Of a stretch of DNA of 64,000 nucleotides, positions 21,773 to 32,833 are shown piece after piece. The position numbers and the translations under genes were made by a program. Every line of letters starts with the position of its first letter. Position 1 is the stretch's first letter. The stretch comes from Branchipolynoe longqiensis (taxonomy: Eukaryota; Annelida; Polychaeta; Phyllodocida; Polynoidae): positions 14,732,462 to 14,796,461 of the forward strand of contig CM059198.1 in NCBI GenBank assembly GCA_030323885.1, read 5' to 3'. Under the pieces are notes generated by a model that was not told the DNA's origin, searched no databases, and worked only from the letters and a program-made list of their open reading frames with translations.

Positions 21773-22092
21773 GATACGCTTTGCATACACTAAGCATAGG
21801 TTCCGCTTAGGTTACGCATACGCTACTCATACGCTCATACGCTACGCATACGCTACTCATACGCTACTCGTACGCTACTCGCACGCTCCACATGCCAATC
21901 AAAACTGTCAAAAAATGTCACAGCACGCTCCCATGCGCTCCTCATATGCTCCTTGTACGATCCTCATAGGTTCCACATACGCTCAAACCCACCCGAGAGG
22001 TCACCAAAGGTCATCATAGGCCGGCACACGCAGGACTTACGTAGGATTTCAATACGCTCCCACCATACGCCGTAATGTGACAGGGCCTTAAG
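21773..22092. mobile_element. CATACGC-word element, single arm
   Basis: Made of CATACGCTACTCATACGC-type words like the palindrome at 17.85-18.72 kb but without an inverted partner nearby. It ends in TAATGTGACAGGGCCTTAAG, whose complement begins CTTAAGGCCCTGTCACA, similar to the termini at 60.66 and 63.86 kb. Confidence 0.55.
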
Positions 22093-22324
22093 GAGCCAGT
22101 GTAGTAAGTTCAAAACACTACCCCACAAAAACACTACGGTAGTGTTTTCAACCTAGGTTCAAAACACTATGGTAGTGTTTTCAACCTAGTTGAAGGTAGG
22201 TTCAAAACACTACTGTGGCCACGCTCAAAACACTATCCTTAAGTTCAAAACACTACCTTTAAGTTCAAAACACTACTCTATTTCTTAGGGTGGAGCAGTA
22301 TGTAGTAAGGTGGGTCAGTAGGGT

Positions 22325-22640
22325 TGTTGGATGTTGTTTTACATCATAGCATCATCTAAGGTCATATTAGGATGGGTACCAAGTTGTGGTGGTGCAAACT
22401 CATGGGACTTTATAGTGCTTTTCCACTGAGAGACCAGGCCACCGGCCCGATATCCCACTCAGTCACATTAGCCTGACACTGAGCAACCTTGCCCTATCCT
22501 ATTAATGCCGAGCTCCAGACTAGGAAGCGACAAGTATCAATTTTAAAGTCATTGATTTGACTCAACCGGGAACCGGACTCCCGACCTTCTGCATGCGAGG
22601 CCCACTCTACTGAATAAGCCACCTGGTGGGGCAGTAGGGT
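22325..22640 (-). repeat. tRNA-derived SINE
   Basis: On the minus strand it begins with a tRNA-like head (GGCTTATTCAGTAGAGTGGG, then B-box-like GGTTCCCGGTTGAGTC). It continues through TCAAATCAATGAC, GATACTTGTCGCTTCC and GAGTGGGATATCGGG and ends near GACCTTAGATGATGC. This is the most complete copy of the family here, about 315 bp. Confidence 0.75.
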
Positions 22641-22654
22641 GGGGAACCTTGTTT

Positions 22655-22998
22655 GTCTTTGTTTGTTGTTTTTTTGCATCCTAGCCACATCTAAGGTCAT
22701 ATCAGGACACATACTATCTGGTGACAGTGCGCACTCATGGCAACTTTATAGTGCTGCCCCACTGAGAGACCACACTGCCAGAACCAGGACCTGATATCCC
22801 ACTGAGTCACAATATCCTGACACTGAGACAATCAGTCCTTGCCTTATCCTAATAATGCCAAGCGCCTGGCTAGGAAGTGAAAAGTATCAATGTTTATGTC
22901 ACTGGTTTAACTCGACCAGAGTTCGAAACCACAAACCGATGGGTTCGGATCCCCCAATCTCCCAAAACAGGAGAGGGATGCTCAACTCATTCGGCCAT
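22655..22998 (-). repeat. tRNA-derived SINE, second adjacent copy
   Basis: Same body landmarks on the minus strand (ACTGAGTGGGATATCAGG, GACCTTAGATGTGGC) but a different tRNA-like head, TGGCCGAATGAGTTGAGC then GATCCGAACCC, as in the copy at 61.5 kb. Two head types on one body suggest subfamilies. Confidence 0.7.
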
Positions 22999-24451
22999 TC
23001 CATCTCCTCTTCTCAGACGTTGTTAAACGCCGCAGCACTATCAGCATATACTAATACATTGTTAAGCGCTGCAGCACTATCAGAGTATACTAATTTAACC
23101 GTCGGGCTATTCCACCCCCGCTTAAGGCGACCCTACGTGTTAATATGTGAATGTCTTGTGCCTCCTGCCGCCGGTTGTCTGTCATCCTGCCAGCCTGACC
23201 CTTGACTAGCAGTGTCCGAGGTGGAGAGTTCGACTCCTGACAGACCATGGGCAGAAGGCCCTTAATTAAATAAGATTACAGAGCAATCCAAATAGCAATC
23301 TGAAGTTGACCATAGCGGTTAATAAGATAAGTCTGGAGGACAGTAAAGAATGCAAGGAACGTTCATGTCACTTCTTAGGAGCTCACCATTTTATTCTTAC
23401 CTCTTACTAACAGAATGAATTTAGCAATATAACTTATGTTATGAGTTAAATATAGTTCAACAGTGGAATGTATGTTATAAGCCAAATCCCCTCCCATATA
23501 ATTAAGTTAAATAAGTTTGGAATTTCGACAATAAAATCCTAAATATCGGCTAAAACATTGGAGCGTGCAAAAACACGTCCGATGGGTCTGGGTCCGAACG
23601 CCCGACCTCCTATCGTTGCTAGGATAGTCACAATCGACGTATCCAAGCAACGCTTTACAGCAGGGAACCCTGCAGTTGCGAACAGGCGCAAAATGCGCGC
23701 CCGCGCAAAATGCGCGCAAATAATCGGTCGAGTAGTCTCGCCCACTTCACTAATATGGTGTTAAGCGCCACAGCACTATCAGTGTATACTAATATGTTTT
23801 TAAATGCCGCAGCACTATCAGCATATCAGCATATCAGCACGTCAAGTTACGGTGACAGACGTCAAGGTTTTAGACATGCCCAAAACCTTCGACGTAGCTT
23901 GACATAAAGGTTGTTACAATGGGTTATGTTGGGCTTACATTATGCTCAGGCTTACGTCGAGATACTGTTATGTATCAGCATTTAAGCTTACATTAGAATG
24001 AGAACTGGAGAGCTAACTGTGGCACTACTTGTTTATTGTTTCCTTTGTTTTGGAACCTCCCTCTGAGTATGGTGGCCCAAACTTACAAACACGACAGATA
24101 CGTTTGACATTCGTGGTGATGCCATGTCATGGTGCTGCGATGCACATACCGCAGCACCATCAGCGTATACTAATATATGGTGCACACGCCGCCGCACTTT
24201 CAGCATATACTAGTACTACCAATACGTGGTGCACACACCGCAGCGCTATCAGCGTACACACCGCAGCAAGGTCGGCTTGTCATGATAGTGTTTTGAACTT
24301 GGGTAGTGTTTTGAATGTATGTAGGGGTAGTGTTTTGAACGTAACGGTAGTGTTTTGAACCTACCATAGTGTTTTGAACGTAGGTTCAAAACACTACTGT
24401 AGTGTTTTGAACGGCGTAGTGTTTTGAACGTCCTACACCGGGAGCCGGTGT

Positions 24452-25225
24452 AGCAGGAAATCGCAAACCCTGTAAATCGCAAACCCCCACTTGTGATTTC
24501 CTAGGAAATCGCAAACCCCCATGCCATATATGGGCATGGGGGGTTTGCGATTTCCTAGGAAATCACATATCCCCCCTGGAGATCGCAAACCCCCCATTCG
24601 GCGGCGGCGGCGATTTGTTTACTTTACATTCATCGATTCGAAAATATTAACATCGCCGCCGTTGCGGCGGCAGCATTCATCTCGCTTCGATTTTAGGGTT
24701 AATTTAATAAAATTTCACTTATTGCCTATGTAATTCTGTTAAATATGATAGCATTGAATAGATTTGGGCTTAATACATTGCCACCGATGCGGCGGCGGTG
24801 ATGTTTAGTTGACGTTCGACAGTATGGATATCGATGTCGAAGCGGCGGTGGTCATTTGTTTACCGAACTGCTTCGCGACGATCGGCGGTATTTGCACATA
24901 GTTGCTGGATACTTGATCTCATTTTCTTTATTTGAAAAGTATGAAATTTGACGGTACGTGCAGTGCAAAATGTTAGTTTTATTCAAAATTAATAGAAATC
25001 AAGAACCCTAACCTTATCAATTTAATATAATCTTTATGGTAAAGATGTTTTCTCTATGTCTACCAAGCGATTAGTTTCTAGATGGTGTAATTTGAGAGAT
25101 ATTTGACTTCTTCCGTATGAAAATGCTACAAAACACAGGGGGGTTTGCGATTTCCAGGGGGGGTTTGTGATTTCCTAGTAAATCGCAAACCCCGGGGTGT
25201 GCAATTTCCAGGGGTTTGCGATTTA
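24452..25225. mobile_element. Element bounded by AAATCGCAAACCCC clusters (inferred)
   Basis: AAATCGCAAACCCCC and its complement occur about six times at 24457-24592 and three or four times at 25140-25222. The left cluster contains CCATGCCATATATGGGCATGG-like pairing. Between them are GGCGGCGGCGAT words and a diverged piece (24900-25115) of the TIR element at 4.2-4.7 kb. It starts 20 bases after the TTCAAAACACTA element ends. Confidence 0.45.
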
Positions 25226-26205
25226 CTGCCACACCGGTTCGCTGGCACGACTTTAAAAGTCTCCGGCGATCGGCGAACCAAGGAGCCGGCGACACCCGTG
25301 CCAGGAGACGTTATCAAGCCTTAAGCATGGGAATCACTGTAGCACGAGCGAGGAGCCAATAACACGGGAGCCAGGTCGCCGGTGTAATATTAAATTATCC
25401 GGTGATCAACAAAGCAAGGAGCCGCAACACACGCGCCGGTTCGCCGGCACCACGTTAGATTCTCTGGTGATTGATGAAGCAAGGACCTGCAACACGCGCG
25501 CCGGTTATCTGGCACGACATTAGATTCTCTGACTATTCGCTGCAGCCGGCCTGACCGGAGGAGACAGGAGACGTTATCCAACCATAAGCTTGGGATTCAC
25601 TGTAGCCGGCCCGACCAGAGGAGCCAGGAGACGTTATCAAACCTTAAGCTGGGAGTCACTATAGCAGATGCCATCGACCAGGAAAATATTGTAGCAGGAG
25701 GCGTTATCAAACCTTAAGCATGGGATTCACTGCAGCCGGCCTGACCGGAGGAGCCAGGAGACATTATCCAGCATTCAGCGTGGGAGTCAGTGTAGCGGGT
25801 CCATTTCTCCGGTGATCGATGAAGCAAGGAGCCGGCAACACACACGTTGGTTCGCCGGCACAACGTTAAAATTCTCCGGCGATCGACGAAGCAAGGAGCC
25901 GGCGATACACACGCCAGTCCGCCGGGACAACACTAAATTCCCCGGCGATCGACGAAGCAAGGAGCCGGCAACACGAGCGCAGGTTTGCCGGCATGACGTT
26001 GGATTCTCCGATGATTGATGAAGCAAGGAGCAGACGATATGCGAGCCAGTCTGCCGGGACAACACTTAATTCTCCGACGATTGACAAAGCAAGGAGCCGG
26101 CGACACGCGCGCCAGGCCAGCGGGACAACACTACATTCTCCGGCGATCAACGAAGCAATGAGACGGCAACACACACGCCGGTTCACCGGCACGACGTTAA
26201 ACACC
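25226..26205. repeat. Compound minisatellite (about 66-bp and 59-bp units)
   Basis: Unit type 1 is ATTCTCCGGCGATCGACGAA then GCAAGGAGCCGGC, with a CCGGTTCGCCGGCAC segment, in about six copies at 25800-26200 and two or three at 25230-25530. Unit type 2 is GACCGGAGGAGCCAGGAGAC then GTTATCAAACCTTAAGC, in four copies at 25290-25770. The unit 2 core recurs at 27118-27150 inside the A2 repeat of the next element. Confidence 0.75.
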
Positions 26206-26324
26206 CAGTATATGTCAGCCACGATGACCCTATCTCATCATGCATATAATATGTGGCAAAAATTAATACTTGCCTTCTTTGCCACAGGTTACACCAAAAG
26301 ACATCATCATAGGCTAATCAAATT

Positions 26325-26721
26325 TGTCAAGGAAGGGCTGACCTGGAATACATGGACATTCATGTCCCTGCCATATCTGATTCAAGGTACTGTCCCCTGC
26401 AAGCCTGGAGTAACTACTGCAACATTGCAACACCGCACCCAGAAGGCCCTGCCTTTCTGGATGCCCATGGGACGCCCATCACACCAAGGAGGGCTACCAG
26501 GGTTCTACATATGCTCTCTCCGCCCTGGGCCATAGAGCGCCTGGAGCCATGACACCTCACAGCCTTCGCAGAGGTGGCGCACAGGCCTGTGCCTGCCTTG
26601 GAGCCTCCCTCCAGGACATCAGAGACCTCAGACATCGGGAGTCATCCACGGTGCATGCCTATGTCCCCGAAAACCTATGGTCTTGGCTCCGAGATGCTAT
26701 CAATATTTCTTTTTGGCCATA
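26325..26721 (+). pseudogene. Tyrosine recombinase, C-terminal fragment
   Basis: Frame one carries CPLQAWSNYCNIATPHPEGP and TPITPRRATRVLHML. After a frameshift near 26530 comes TPHSLRRGGAQACACLG, the H-x-x-R box, and SSTVHAYVPENLW with the nucleophilic Tyr, ending at the TAG of 26719-26721. The N-terminal half and the first catalytic Arg are absent. The stop codon overlaps the first bases of repeat B1, showing that the recombinase was the last gene of the element. It is diverged from the other recombinases of the window. A Crypton is the alternative, but the repeats below favour Ngaro or PAT-like. Confidence 0.7.
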
Positions 26722-26839
26722 GCATCTCTAGCCTCGTTTCTTAAGCATTTGTGAGCTGACATTTGTATAACCTGACGTTTAACTTTCCTTAATTAAAAAT
26801 GTCATAATTATACTTGCTGTGTTCGCGTTTATCCTGATT
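26715..26839 (+). repeat. Split direct repeat B1
   Basis: 125 bp starting GGCCATAGCATCTCTAGCC, matching 27193-27317 with a handful of substitutions. Confidence 0.8.
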
Positions 26840-27192
26840 GTGCGTGATGCTTTGGCATTGCGGGTAATCAGGATCGCGAATACAGACCAAGGCGTGCCAG
26901 TACTAAGGACATCGATTGTCTCGCCGACTAGCGGAATTCTTTAGAACTATGTAACAAACTCAAACGCCGACTAGCGGGTCTTTTCTAAAACTGGTCGCCG
27001 ATCGGGTAAACAGGACTTGATGATGTATTACGCAGTACACTCGTACTGCCGATGCGCCCCTTTTCAGGTAGACTTTTGCTATATAAGGCGGCGCACAGAT
27101 GTGGTTTGGTCATTACGACCGGAGGAGCCAGGAGACAATAACCAGCCTTAAATTGGCCTCCCACCCACCCTACATGTGAAAGTGGAAAGTAG

Positions 27193-27317
27193 GGCCATAG
27201 CATCTCTAGCCTCGTTTCTTAAGCATTTGTGAGCTGACATTTGTATAACCTGACGTTTAACTTTCCTTAATTAAAAATGCCATAACTATATTTGTTGTGT
27301 TCGCGTTTTTTCTGATT
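27193..27317 (+). repeat. Split direct repeat B2
   Basis: 125-bp copy of B1, forming the 3' edge of the truncated element. Shared words include AAGCATTTGTGAGCTGAC and CCTGACGTTTAACTTTCC. Confidence 0.8.
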
Positions 27318-27459
27318 ACGTCACATGTGCACTGGTACCATCCTACAGGATAACAGCTGGCTACCAATACCATTGGCTTTTTTTGGTAATAACATAGATT
27401 AAGGAAATGGAAATATAGCTGAACTATGCAATCATGAAATACTTTAAATCCTATTTTTC

Positions 27460-27570
27460 CACCCCGAGCGTGGTAGTATTCGATTATTCGACCCGAGTCT
27501 GTAGGATGTGCGCATGTGCCAAAAAGTGGCTTGGGTGACCCGAGTTGATTGATCGATTACGCCCTGTGAG
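27460..27570 (-). repeat. Fragment related to the 7.1-7.6 kb TIR element
   Basis: ATTCGATTATTCGACCCGAG, then TCTGTAGGATGTGCGCATG and TGGGTGACCCGAG, is the inverted match of 7330-7415. Confidence 0.6.
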
Positions 27571-28419
27571 TTCAGCTAGCGCTAAGCACTGTCAGGGAGA
27601 TACAGTGGTCTCTGAGAGTTCAGCTAGCATTGAGCGCTATCAGGGAAATGTCGCTAGACTATCTGCACAGCTTCACTAAATAGACACGAACAGCCTCAAT
27701 TCCCACCCACTCTCCTTCGAGTTCCAACCTCTTGCCTTCCCACACTCCCGCTCGCTCTCCCTCCTGCATGCTCTCCCCTTCCGTCTGCTCTCCCTCCCAC
27801 TCACTCTCCTGGCCCTCCTGCTCGTTCTTACTCTTGCCCTCCCGCTCACCTTCCCATCCTCCCACTCGCTCTCCCGCCCTACCTACAACCTTCATCTTAG
27901 GTAAATCTCTACTACCGCCGTGTGAATAGGCAATTGTCACTTAGCCACTAGGCCATCGTGAAAATAGCCGCAGCCCACAGAAAAAGATTAAAATAAGGCT
28001 GAGACTATCACAAGGTATTGGTTTGCGTGATTGGTGTAATGGTTCCGGGCCGGTGCGAACACACAGTTTTCGGGTGCTGGGGGACGGGGGTGAGTGAAGG
28101 CTGATAGTTTGAATCCAACATGGAGCGGTCAGGATTGGGAGTGATCAATGCAGTATGAGGACAGGTTCCCTGTCTGGTCAATGGTTTTGTGGTTTTCAAC
28201 CCCCTAGATAACAGATTCACCCCTGACCAGAGAACCGGTGGCTGACAACCTAGTTTAAATAAGAACAAAAATGACTTTGGTATAAACATGATGGTTCCAA
28301 TAACCATATCCACTGGTTCCAGTATCCAGTACTTATCACACAAACACACACAAGCTGCACATGCCCCTACACACATTCCGCTACCACCCATGCACACCCA
28401 CAGCCATGCTCTCAGTCAT

Positions 28420-29012
28420 CATGCACTAGCAGCGCCAACAGCAGCACCACCACCACCACCCACCGCCAGCCCCACGTGCACCACCAGTACCAGCACCAGT
28501 ATCAGCACCAGCACTACCAGTACCAACAGCACCAGCAGCACCACCACCAACAGCATCAGTACCAGCAGCACTAGCACCATCAGTACCAGCAGCATCAGTA
28601 GCATCATCAGTAGCACCACCATCAGTACCAGCAGCAACAGCTCCAGCAGCAACATGACCAGCAGCACCAGCACCATCAGTATCACCACCATCAGTAGCAT
28701 CATCAGTAGCACCACCATCAGTACCAGAAGCATCAGCACCATCAGTCCCAGGACCATCAGCACCAGCACCACCAGCACCACCAGTATCAGCACCACCAGA
28801 ACCTCAATCACCACCGGCACCACGATCACCAGCACCACCAGCACCAGCACAACCATAAGCATCACCATCACCACCAGCACAACTAGCACCCCTGACCACC
28901 ACCAGCACCACCATGCACCACCGTGCACCACCATGCACCACCATGTACCACCATACACCACCATGCACCACCGTGCACCACCATGCACCACCAGCACCAA
29001 CAGCACCACTCA
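28420..29012 (+). repeat. Trinucleotide satellite (CAC/CAG/CAT)
   Basis: About 590 bp of CACCAG, CAGTAC and CATCAG words, closing with a run of CACCATGCACCACC. It is open in several frames on both strands (Thr/Ser, His, Val), which only reflects the period of three. Confidence 0.85.
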
Positions 29013-29017
29013 CCACC

Positions 29018-29215
29018 GGACACGGTTGCCGAATCGGTAGAGCGCGGGCCTCGCGTCCGGGAGATCGGGAGTTTGGTTCCCGGTCGAGTCAAACCAATGA
29101 CTTATAGTATTGAAACTTGTCGCGTCCTAGCCTGACGATCGGCAGTAATCGGTTAGAGCAAGGAACTGTTAGCTCGTTGTCAGGATAATTCAACCAATGC
29201 AAAACAAGTACAGTA
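29018..29215 (+). repeat. tRNA-derived SINE (5' two thirds)
   Basis: GGTTGCCGAATCGGTAGAGC, then CGGGCCTCGCGTCC and GGTTCCCGGTCGAGTC, form a tRNA-like head with A and B boxes, followed by the body words CAATGACTTATAGT and CTTGTCGCGTCCTAGCC. The head is closer to an intact tRNA than in other copies. It is cut off just left of the YR element. Confidence 0.65.
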
Positions 29216-29243
29216 TAAAGTGGCATTTATTCTTACTATTTCG

Positions 29244-29465
29244 TGTTGTGTAACTAGTTACGGAAATATTATTCGAGCAGAGTATCGGTTAGTCGTTGGT
29301 CAACCGCTCCGGTGGACAGTGCAGCTCTCATGTTTAGGCAGCACTGTGCTGCTTTGATGTTGGGGTCGCCCACTAGGCTGCCCGCATCCGGTTACGGCAG
29401 CACGCCAGTCCACCTGCGGCTCCAATACACTGTATCTGCCTCCAGTCGGCAGGAAAATTTGCTTT
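29244..29465 (+). repeat. Split direct repeat A1
   Basis: 222 bp, matching A2 at 33908-34129. Landmarks are TGTTGTGTAACTAGT, CCGGTGGACAGTGCAGCTC and GTCCACCTGCGGCTCC. It probably carries the promoter; no TATA box is evident. Confidence 0.85.
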
Positions 29466-29564
29466 GGTCGGACATGCCAGGTTAGCTCTGCCGCGTCCGT
29501 GTGCTACAACAGCCGGACAACTGCCGGGTTGTGCGTGACGTGAATTGGAGTCACAGGCTATCTT

Positions 29565-30704
29565 GTGCGACAGGGTGCCGGTACCAATATGGGTGTGGAA
29601 GTATGTCAAGGCTGTGGCGATGAGCATGAAGCGCCACGAGGGGCGAAATGTAAAGTGATAAAAGCTAAAGTCACAAGACGCCCGGTGAAAGTGGAACAAT
29701 GTGAAGAAGATGAAACACAAGGTGCGTTCGGAGGGCTTGACGAGGCAACGGAAAAGATACGGGCTATTTCAATAAGTGAGGCGATTGAGACGAGAGCAGC
29801 ACGAAAAGCTATAAGCTTGGTAGATGTGGAAGCGGACGAAGAGGAGCTGGAATTACGTCGAAAACTAGCGCAGAGAGTGTTAGAGAGGTGTAAGACAAAG
29901 TTGCGGGCAGAGTTGGAAAGGGCGCTCAGTACTGATGAGGAAGAAAATGAACACGTTCAGGTATCGAGATCGCGGAAGAAGAGGAAGGAAAAGAGGAAGG
30001 TGAAAAAGAAGGCGGGCAAGACCAAGAAGCACAGCAGGGAGGAGGAGGCCGGGATTGACCCCGACACAAGCCCAAGCAGTGATTCATCGTCGAGTTCATC
30101 AACTGAATCATCCGACATCGACAGTAGCAGAGAGAGGAGCCGGGAAAGGAGGAGGCGTCACCGCAAAAAGCGCAGTAAGTTTGCCCTAGACAAGTACACG
30201 AAGGGAAGAAAAAATGTAAACAAGCTAAACTTTAATGAACTAATGTATGCGGCCTGTCTGTGGGGATCGAAGAGGGCGAAGAAATCTGAGATGGATATGG
30301 AAGCGGTGATGGGCTATATGGGACACTTGGCATATATGTGCATGCACGCCATAACTAATAATTACTCGGACGAGGCATACTGGGGGTATGATAGAGCTAT
30401 CAGAGAAAAGGCAAAGGAGAAGGGGCTGCGATCATTCAAGATGGGAGATAACGGTCTCTCACTACTCCATTTCAACATGGATAACTCTAGATCGTACAAG
30501 GAAGGGAAGAAACACAGGACAACATATAGTAAGGGCGAGAATGAGGGCAGAGCAAGCACGGTGCAGAAGGTGAAAGGGTCATGTTTTGCACATAACTACA
30601 ACAAAGAGGGGTGTACGCGGGAAAAGTGCTCATGGGATCACCATTGCCTAACATGCCGTAGCAAGAGTCATATGGCGGAGGCGTGCCCGCAGAAAAAATT
30701 CTGA
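29565..30704 (+). CDS. Gag protein of the Ngaro-type element
   Basis: An intact 379-codon frame; the second Met (29589) is an equally plausible start. An N-terminal CQGCGDEHEAPRGAKC looks like a small metal-binding unit. Residues about 130-210 are a Lys/Ser/Arg-rich linker (KKRKEKRKVKKK, SSDSSSSSST, RERRRRHRKKR), followed by a helical domain with NELMYAACLWGSKRAKKSEM. The C-terminus has a compound knuckle, CFAHNYNKEGCTREKC then CLTCRSKSHMAEAC, of the kind found in DIRS and Ngaro gags. It should coat the element RNA in particles. The RT frame begins 18 bases after its stop. It is the only full-length frame of this element. Confidence 0.8.
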   Translation: MRQGAGTNMGVEVCQGCGDEHEAPRGAKCKVIKAKVTRRPVKVEQCEEDETQGAFGGLDEATEKIRAISISEAIETRAARKAISLVDVEADEEELELRRKLAQRVLERCKTKLRAELERALSTDEEENEHVQVSRSRKKRKEKRKVKKKAGKTKKHSREEEAGIDPDTSPSSDSSSSSSTESSDIDSSRERSRERRRRHRKKRSKFALDKYTKGRKNVNKLNFNELMYAACLWGSKRAKKSEMDMEAVMGYMGHLAYMCMHAITNNYSDEAYWGYDRAIREKAKEKGLRSFKMGDNGLSLLHFNMDNSRSYKEGKKHRTTYSKGENEGRASTVQKVKGSCFAHNYNKEGCTREKCSWDHHCLTCRSKSHMAEACPQKKF

Positions 30705-30722
30705 CTTTCCAAAAAGTGTTGC

Positions 30723-32833
30723 ATGGGGGGCGGTGTGTGTGCGGGAAGCGGGGGAGAGAGCACGTGCAGAGAGTTGGCGCCAATCGGGGGGGATTACGTC
30801 GGTAATCCCTCTGATGCAACCGGCATCGGGCGGGCTGAGCACTGTGCAAACGCAGATGAAGGGACCGAAGGTGCAGCGACAAACAACAAGGGGATTAGCT
30901 CACGACCAGAACCGCCGGATCAAAGTGGCGCGCGGCCAACCCCCCTTGGCGGGGATCTCGTGCCTGAGACCGCTGGGGGCTGCATACACATACAACAGAC
31001 AGGCAATAACAAAAAGGAAGGAAGGGGTGGCCGCACCTCGGGTGCCGACGGGGCGTCGCACAAAGAACTGAAAAACCAAAACGAGGATTGGTTCAGGGTT
31101 ATCGGACACGATGCAACAGGTACCGAAGGGGGCGACCGGGTCTGCACGCTGTGGGTAGTCGACAGGGACAGCTACCTCAGCTGCAATCAATTATACATTG
31201 ACATTTTTTATGATTGCATTAATGATTCATGTGGATGTGTCCACATGATTGATGGGGCCCTGGCTCAAATAAAACCTTGTCGTGTCTTCGCTGAATGTTT
31301 CTGTAATGGCGATGTTGATCCTGATTGGGAATATGTGCTGCGGGGTGTGTGCTTCGGTTTCAGAGTCATCGACGAGTCATGTGACAGTACATATAATAAA
31401 GCTAACTACGGGTCCATAAGTAAGGGTGACATCGGGGTTGAGATGTGCGGTAGGTTACAGGTCGAAATAGACCACCACATGTTGACTATCGTTGATAAAC
31501 CATGTTTGTGTATCCATGGCCTGGGTGCTGTACCTAAAGGCCATGACAACTTTAGAGTCATAGTGGACTGCTCGAGCCCGGATGGCAGCTGTGTCAATGA
31601 TCATACCCAAGGCTGTCGGGCCAACTTTTGCTATAATTCTGTGGCATCGGTCACGGAACTGTTGCAGGTGGGGAATTATTTAGCTACGGTCGATATAAGT
31701 AATACATGCAGGGCAGTGAACATCCACCCGACTTCCAGGGAGAAGCAGGGCTTGGCGTGGGATTTTGGCGAGGGTACGGTCTACCTACGGGACAACCGCC
31801 TCTGTATGGGTCTGAGCAGCAGCCCGTATGTATTCTCAAAGTCCGAGACTACCCTGACTGCATTAATTACCTTGACGACTTCTGCGTGGTACCACGATCA
31901 GAAAGCAGATGCAGGGAGGCTCAATGGGCCCTGGTAAGAATATTATGTAGGCTAGGGTTCTACGTGAGCTATAAGAAACTAGTATGTCCGGGCCAGGTGA
32001 TATGCTTCCTTGGGATAGACATCGATACAACATTGATGGAACTGAGACTGCCGTTGGACAAACTAGAAAGATTACAGATACTACTGCACGGTTTCCTACG
32101 TAGGAGGAAAGCGTCAAAAAAGGAACTCGAGAGCCTGGCGGGAGTGCTAGCGCACTGCTGCAAGGTAATCCATGGGGGTAGGACTTTCTCGCCCAGGGTA
32201 TACGATCTAGTTGCCTCAGCAAAGAAGAGCACGCACAAAGTCAGGCTAAAGGAGGAGTTCAGGAAGGATTTGAAATGGTGGGTCGAATTTCCGGGCTCAT
32301 TCAACGGGAAAGCAAAAATAATCAAGTCGGGGGAACCATGTATCTCGGTTTATAGTGATGCCTCCTTATCGGAATTCGGGGCGCTCCACGGGATAGACTG
32401 GCTAGCAGGGGCCTTTGAGGTTAGGAAAGCTAGGGCGCTGGAGTGGGTGGGACACCACCTAGTGGAGGCAAAGGATGAAGGTTGTAAGACAGATAACATA
32501 AATGTTTTGGAACTTTGGCCGATTCTAGTAGGGGTACGAAGATGGGGCCACCTGTGGGCGAACAAAACAGTTATCTTCGTAACGGACAACACCTAGGTTT
32601 GAGCAGCCCTCAACTCGGGCAGGAGCCGAAATAAAACAACGATGAATTGGCTCAGACTAATATTCTGGTTGTCAATCACTCATAACTTTGATGTACAATC
32701 GGTTTACATTAACACCCATGACAACGTCGTATGTGACAGCCTAAGCAGGCTGGAAAGTTACAAAAGTATAGCCCGCATACGAGATGTGGACTGTGCAAAA
32801 GCAATGTGCTGCCATGAACTGTTTTCCCGTTAA
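30723..32833 (+). pseudogene. Reverse transcriptase-RNase H of the Ngaro-type element
   Basis: The first frame (30723-31937) has a long polar N-terminus, then LAQIKPCRVFAECF, RT motif A in ATVDISNTCRAVNIHP and motif B LCMGLSSSPYVFS (31801-31839). A frameshift shortly after motif B, with apparent loss of some codons compared with the minus-strand copy, moves the catalytic YLDDF (31868-31882) into a second frame. That frame continues into RNase H (ISVYSDASLSEFGA at 32342-32380, then VLELWPILVGVRRWGHLW) and stops at TAG 32595-32597; a TGA follows within a few codons. The remainder (DNVVCDSLSRLESY) is readable to 32833. The breaks are few, in keeping with the near-identical repeats. Confidence 0.8.

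Larger units (their letters stand above)
22107..24432. mobile_element. Element bounded by clusters of TTCAAAACACTA (inferred)
   Basis: The left cluster (22107-22276) has about eight and the right cluster (24286-24429) about eight copies of GTTCAAAACACTAC or near variants, mostly in opposite orientations at the two ends. Just outside, GGAGCCAGTGTAG (left) resembles GGCTCCCGGTGTAG read from the right. The interior holds two SINEs and unassigned DNA, and no transposase. That the clusters are the ends of one element is inference. Confidence 0.5.
26325..27317 (+). mobile_element. 5'-truncated YR retrotransposon with B1-A2-B2 terminus
   Basis: Recombinase C-terminus, then B1 (26715-26839), A2 (26840-27192, inferred because it lies between the B copies) and B2 (27193-27317). 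No A1, gag or RT is present on the left; the compound minisatellite lies there instead. Confidence 0.65.

Noticed and set aside
26325..26721. Crypton DNA transposon
   Set aside because: The recombinase tail would fit, but the 125-bp B1/B2 repeats immediately following it favour a split-repeat retrotransposon; kept only as an alternative.
28288..29040. 250-codon Ser/Thr-rich frame resembling a mucin
   Set aside because: It is a trinucleotide satellite open on both strands; no signal peptide and no flanking coding sequence.
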